From positions 1-6,460 of the forward strand of contig QHXD01000176.1 in NCBI GenBank assembly GCA_003223895.1: DNA of 6,460 nt. Reading direction: 5' to 3'. Every line of letters starts with the position of its first letter. The stretch's first letter is position 1. The translations under genes and the position numbers were made by a program. Of this stretch, positions 6,415 through 6,460 are shown piece by piece. Source of the DNA: Acidobacteriota bacterium. GTDB taxonomy: Bacteria; Acidobacteriota; Terriglobia; 20CM-2-55-15. The notes under the pieces were generated by a model. It worked only from the letters and a program-made list of their open reading frames with translations, ran no database searches and was not told the origin of the DNA.

Positions 6415-6420
6415 TGGCCC
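6415..6420 (-). repeat. Inner right-end motif (R2)
   Basis: TGGCCC (GGGCCA on the minus strand) lies exactly 23 bp inside the matching motif of the outer repeat (6438-6443), mirroring the left end. It is probably a second IstA-binding site. An 8-bp palindrome CCACGTGG (6406-6413) is next to it. Confidence 0.55.
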
Positions 6421-6427
6421 GAATTAC

Positions 6428-6460
6428 TCCGCCAAAATGGCCCAGTTTTTCCCCGCCACC
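6428..6460 (-). repeat. Right terminal inverted repeat (R1), tip cut by window edge
   Basis: TCCGCCAAAATGGCCCA (6428-6444) is the exact reverse complement of the left core. The outer 16 bases to the window edge match the left end at 11 of 16 positions. The left end has 4 more outer bases (TGTC), so about 4 bases of the right tip, ending in a predicted CA, are missing from the window. Confidence 0.85.

Larger units (their letters stand above)
2169..6460 (+). mobile_element. IS21-family insertion element with two accessory genes (right tip just outside window)
   Basis: The element is defined by istA and istB plus matching inverted ends. The left end starts TGTCGGCGGCGG at 2169 and shares a 17-bp identical core with the right end (2189-2205 against 6428-6444, inverted). 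Outside the core, 11 of 16 positions also match up to the window edge. By symmetry the right tip should be near 6464, giving a length of about 4.3 kb, against roughly 2 to 2.5 kb for a standard two-gene IS21 member. The extra length is a zinc-finger gene and a ParB/KorB-like gene placed before istA, in the same orientation. The left junction falls inside a host gene. The target-site duplication cannot be checked because the right junction is not included. Confidence 0.88.

Overview
The window shows GC-rich bacterial chromosome carrying a nearly complete IS21-family insertion element. The element is unusual because it brings two extra genes. The host is probably a soil-type, secretion-rich bacterium. 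Acidobacteriota is my best guess, from the flanking secreted or propeller proteins and from memory of similar IS21/ParB/zinc-finger clusters there. The sequence alone does not prove it.

Left flank (1 to about 2168): two host genes lie on the + strand. The first (18-1022) encodes a beta-propeller-like protein and is open to the left edge, so it may be the 3' part of a longer gene. The second (1123-2289) encodes an exported protein with a signal peptide and a fervidolysin/subtilisin-type propeptide domain. It is cut by the insertion after about 349 codons, and its last roughly 39 codons are read from the element.

Mobile element (about 2169 to beyond 6460): the two ends carry inverted copies of a 17-bp identical core. 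A second GGGCCA motif lies exactly 23 bp further in at each end, which is the multi-site end architecture of IS21 transposases. By alignment to the left end, the right tip should lie about 4 bases outside the window. The element holds, in order and all on +: a small basic zinc-finger gene, a ParB/KorB-like gene, istA (DDE transposase) and istB (AAA+ ATPase). The parB-like gene overlaps istA by about 92 bp, and istA overlaps istB by ATGA, so these three look like one translationally coupled operon.

Most notable points: (1) the zinc-finger gene continues in the -1 frame across a T7 slippery heptamer, and the -1 frame encodes a second Cys4 finger with nearly the same spacing as the first; this is either programmed frameshifting or a decayed gene. 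(2) A strong hairpin buries the ribosome binding site of the parB-like gene. (3) The ParB-like protein has an altered GERR-type (CTP-motif) segment. Together these suggest an IS21 variant with its own DNA-binding accessory factors and post-transcriptional control. That is inference.
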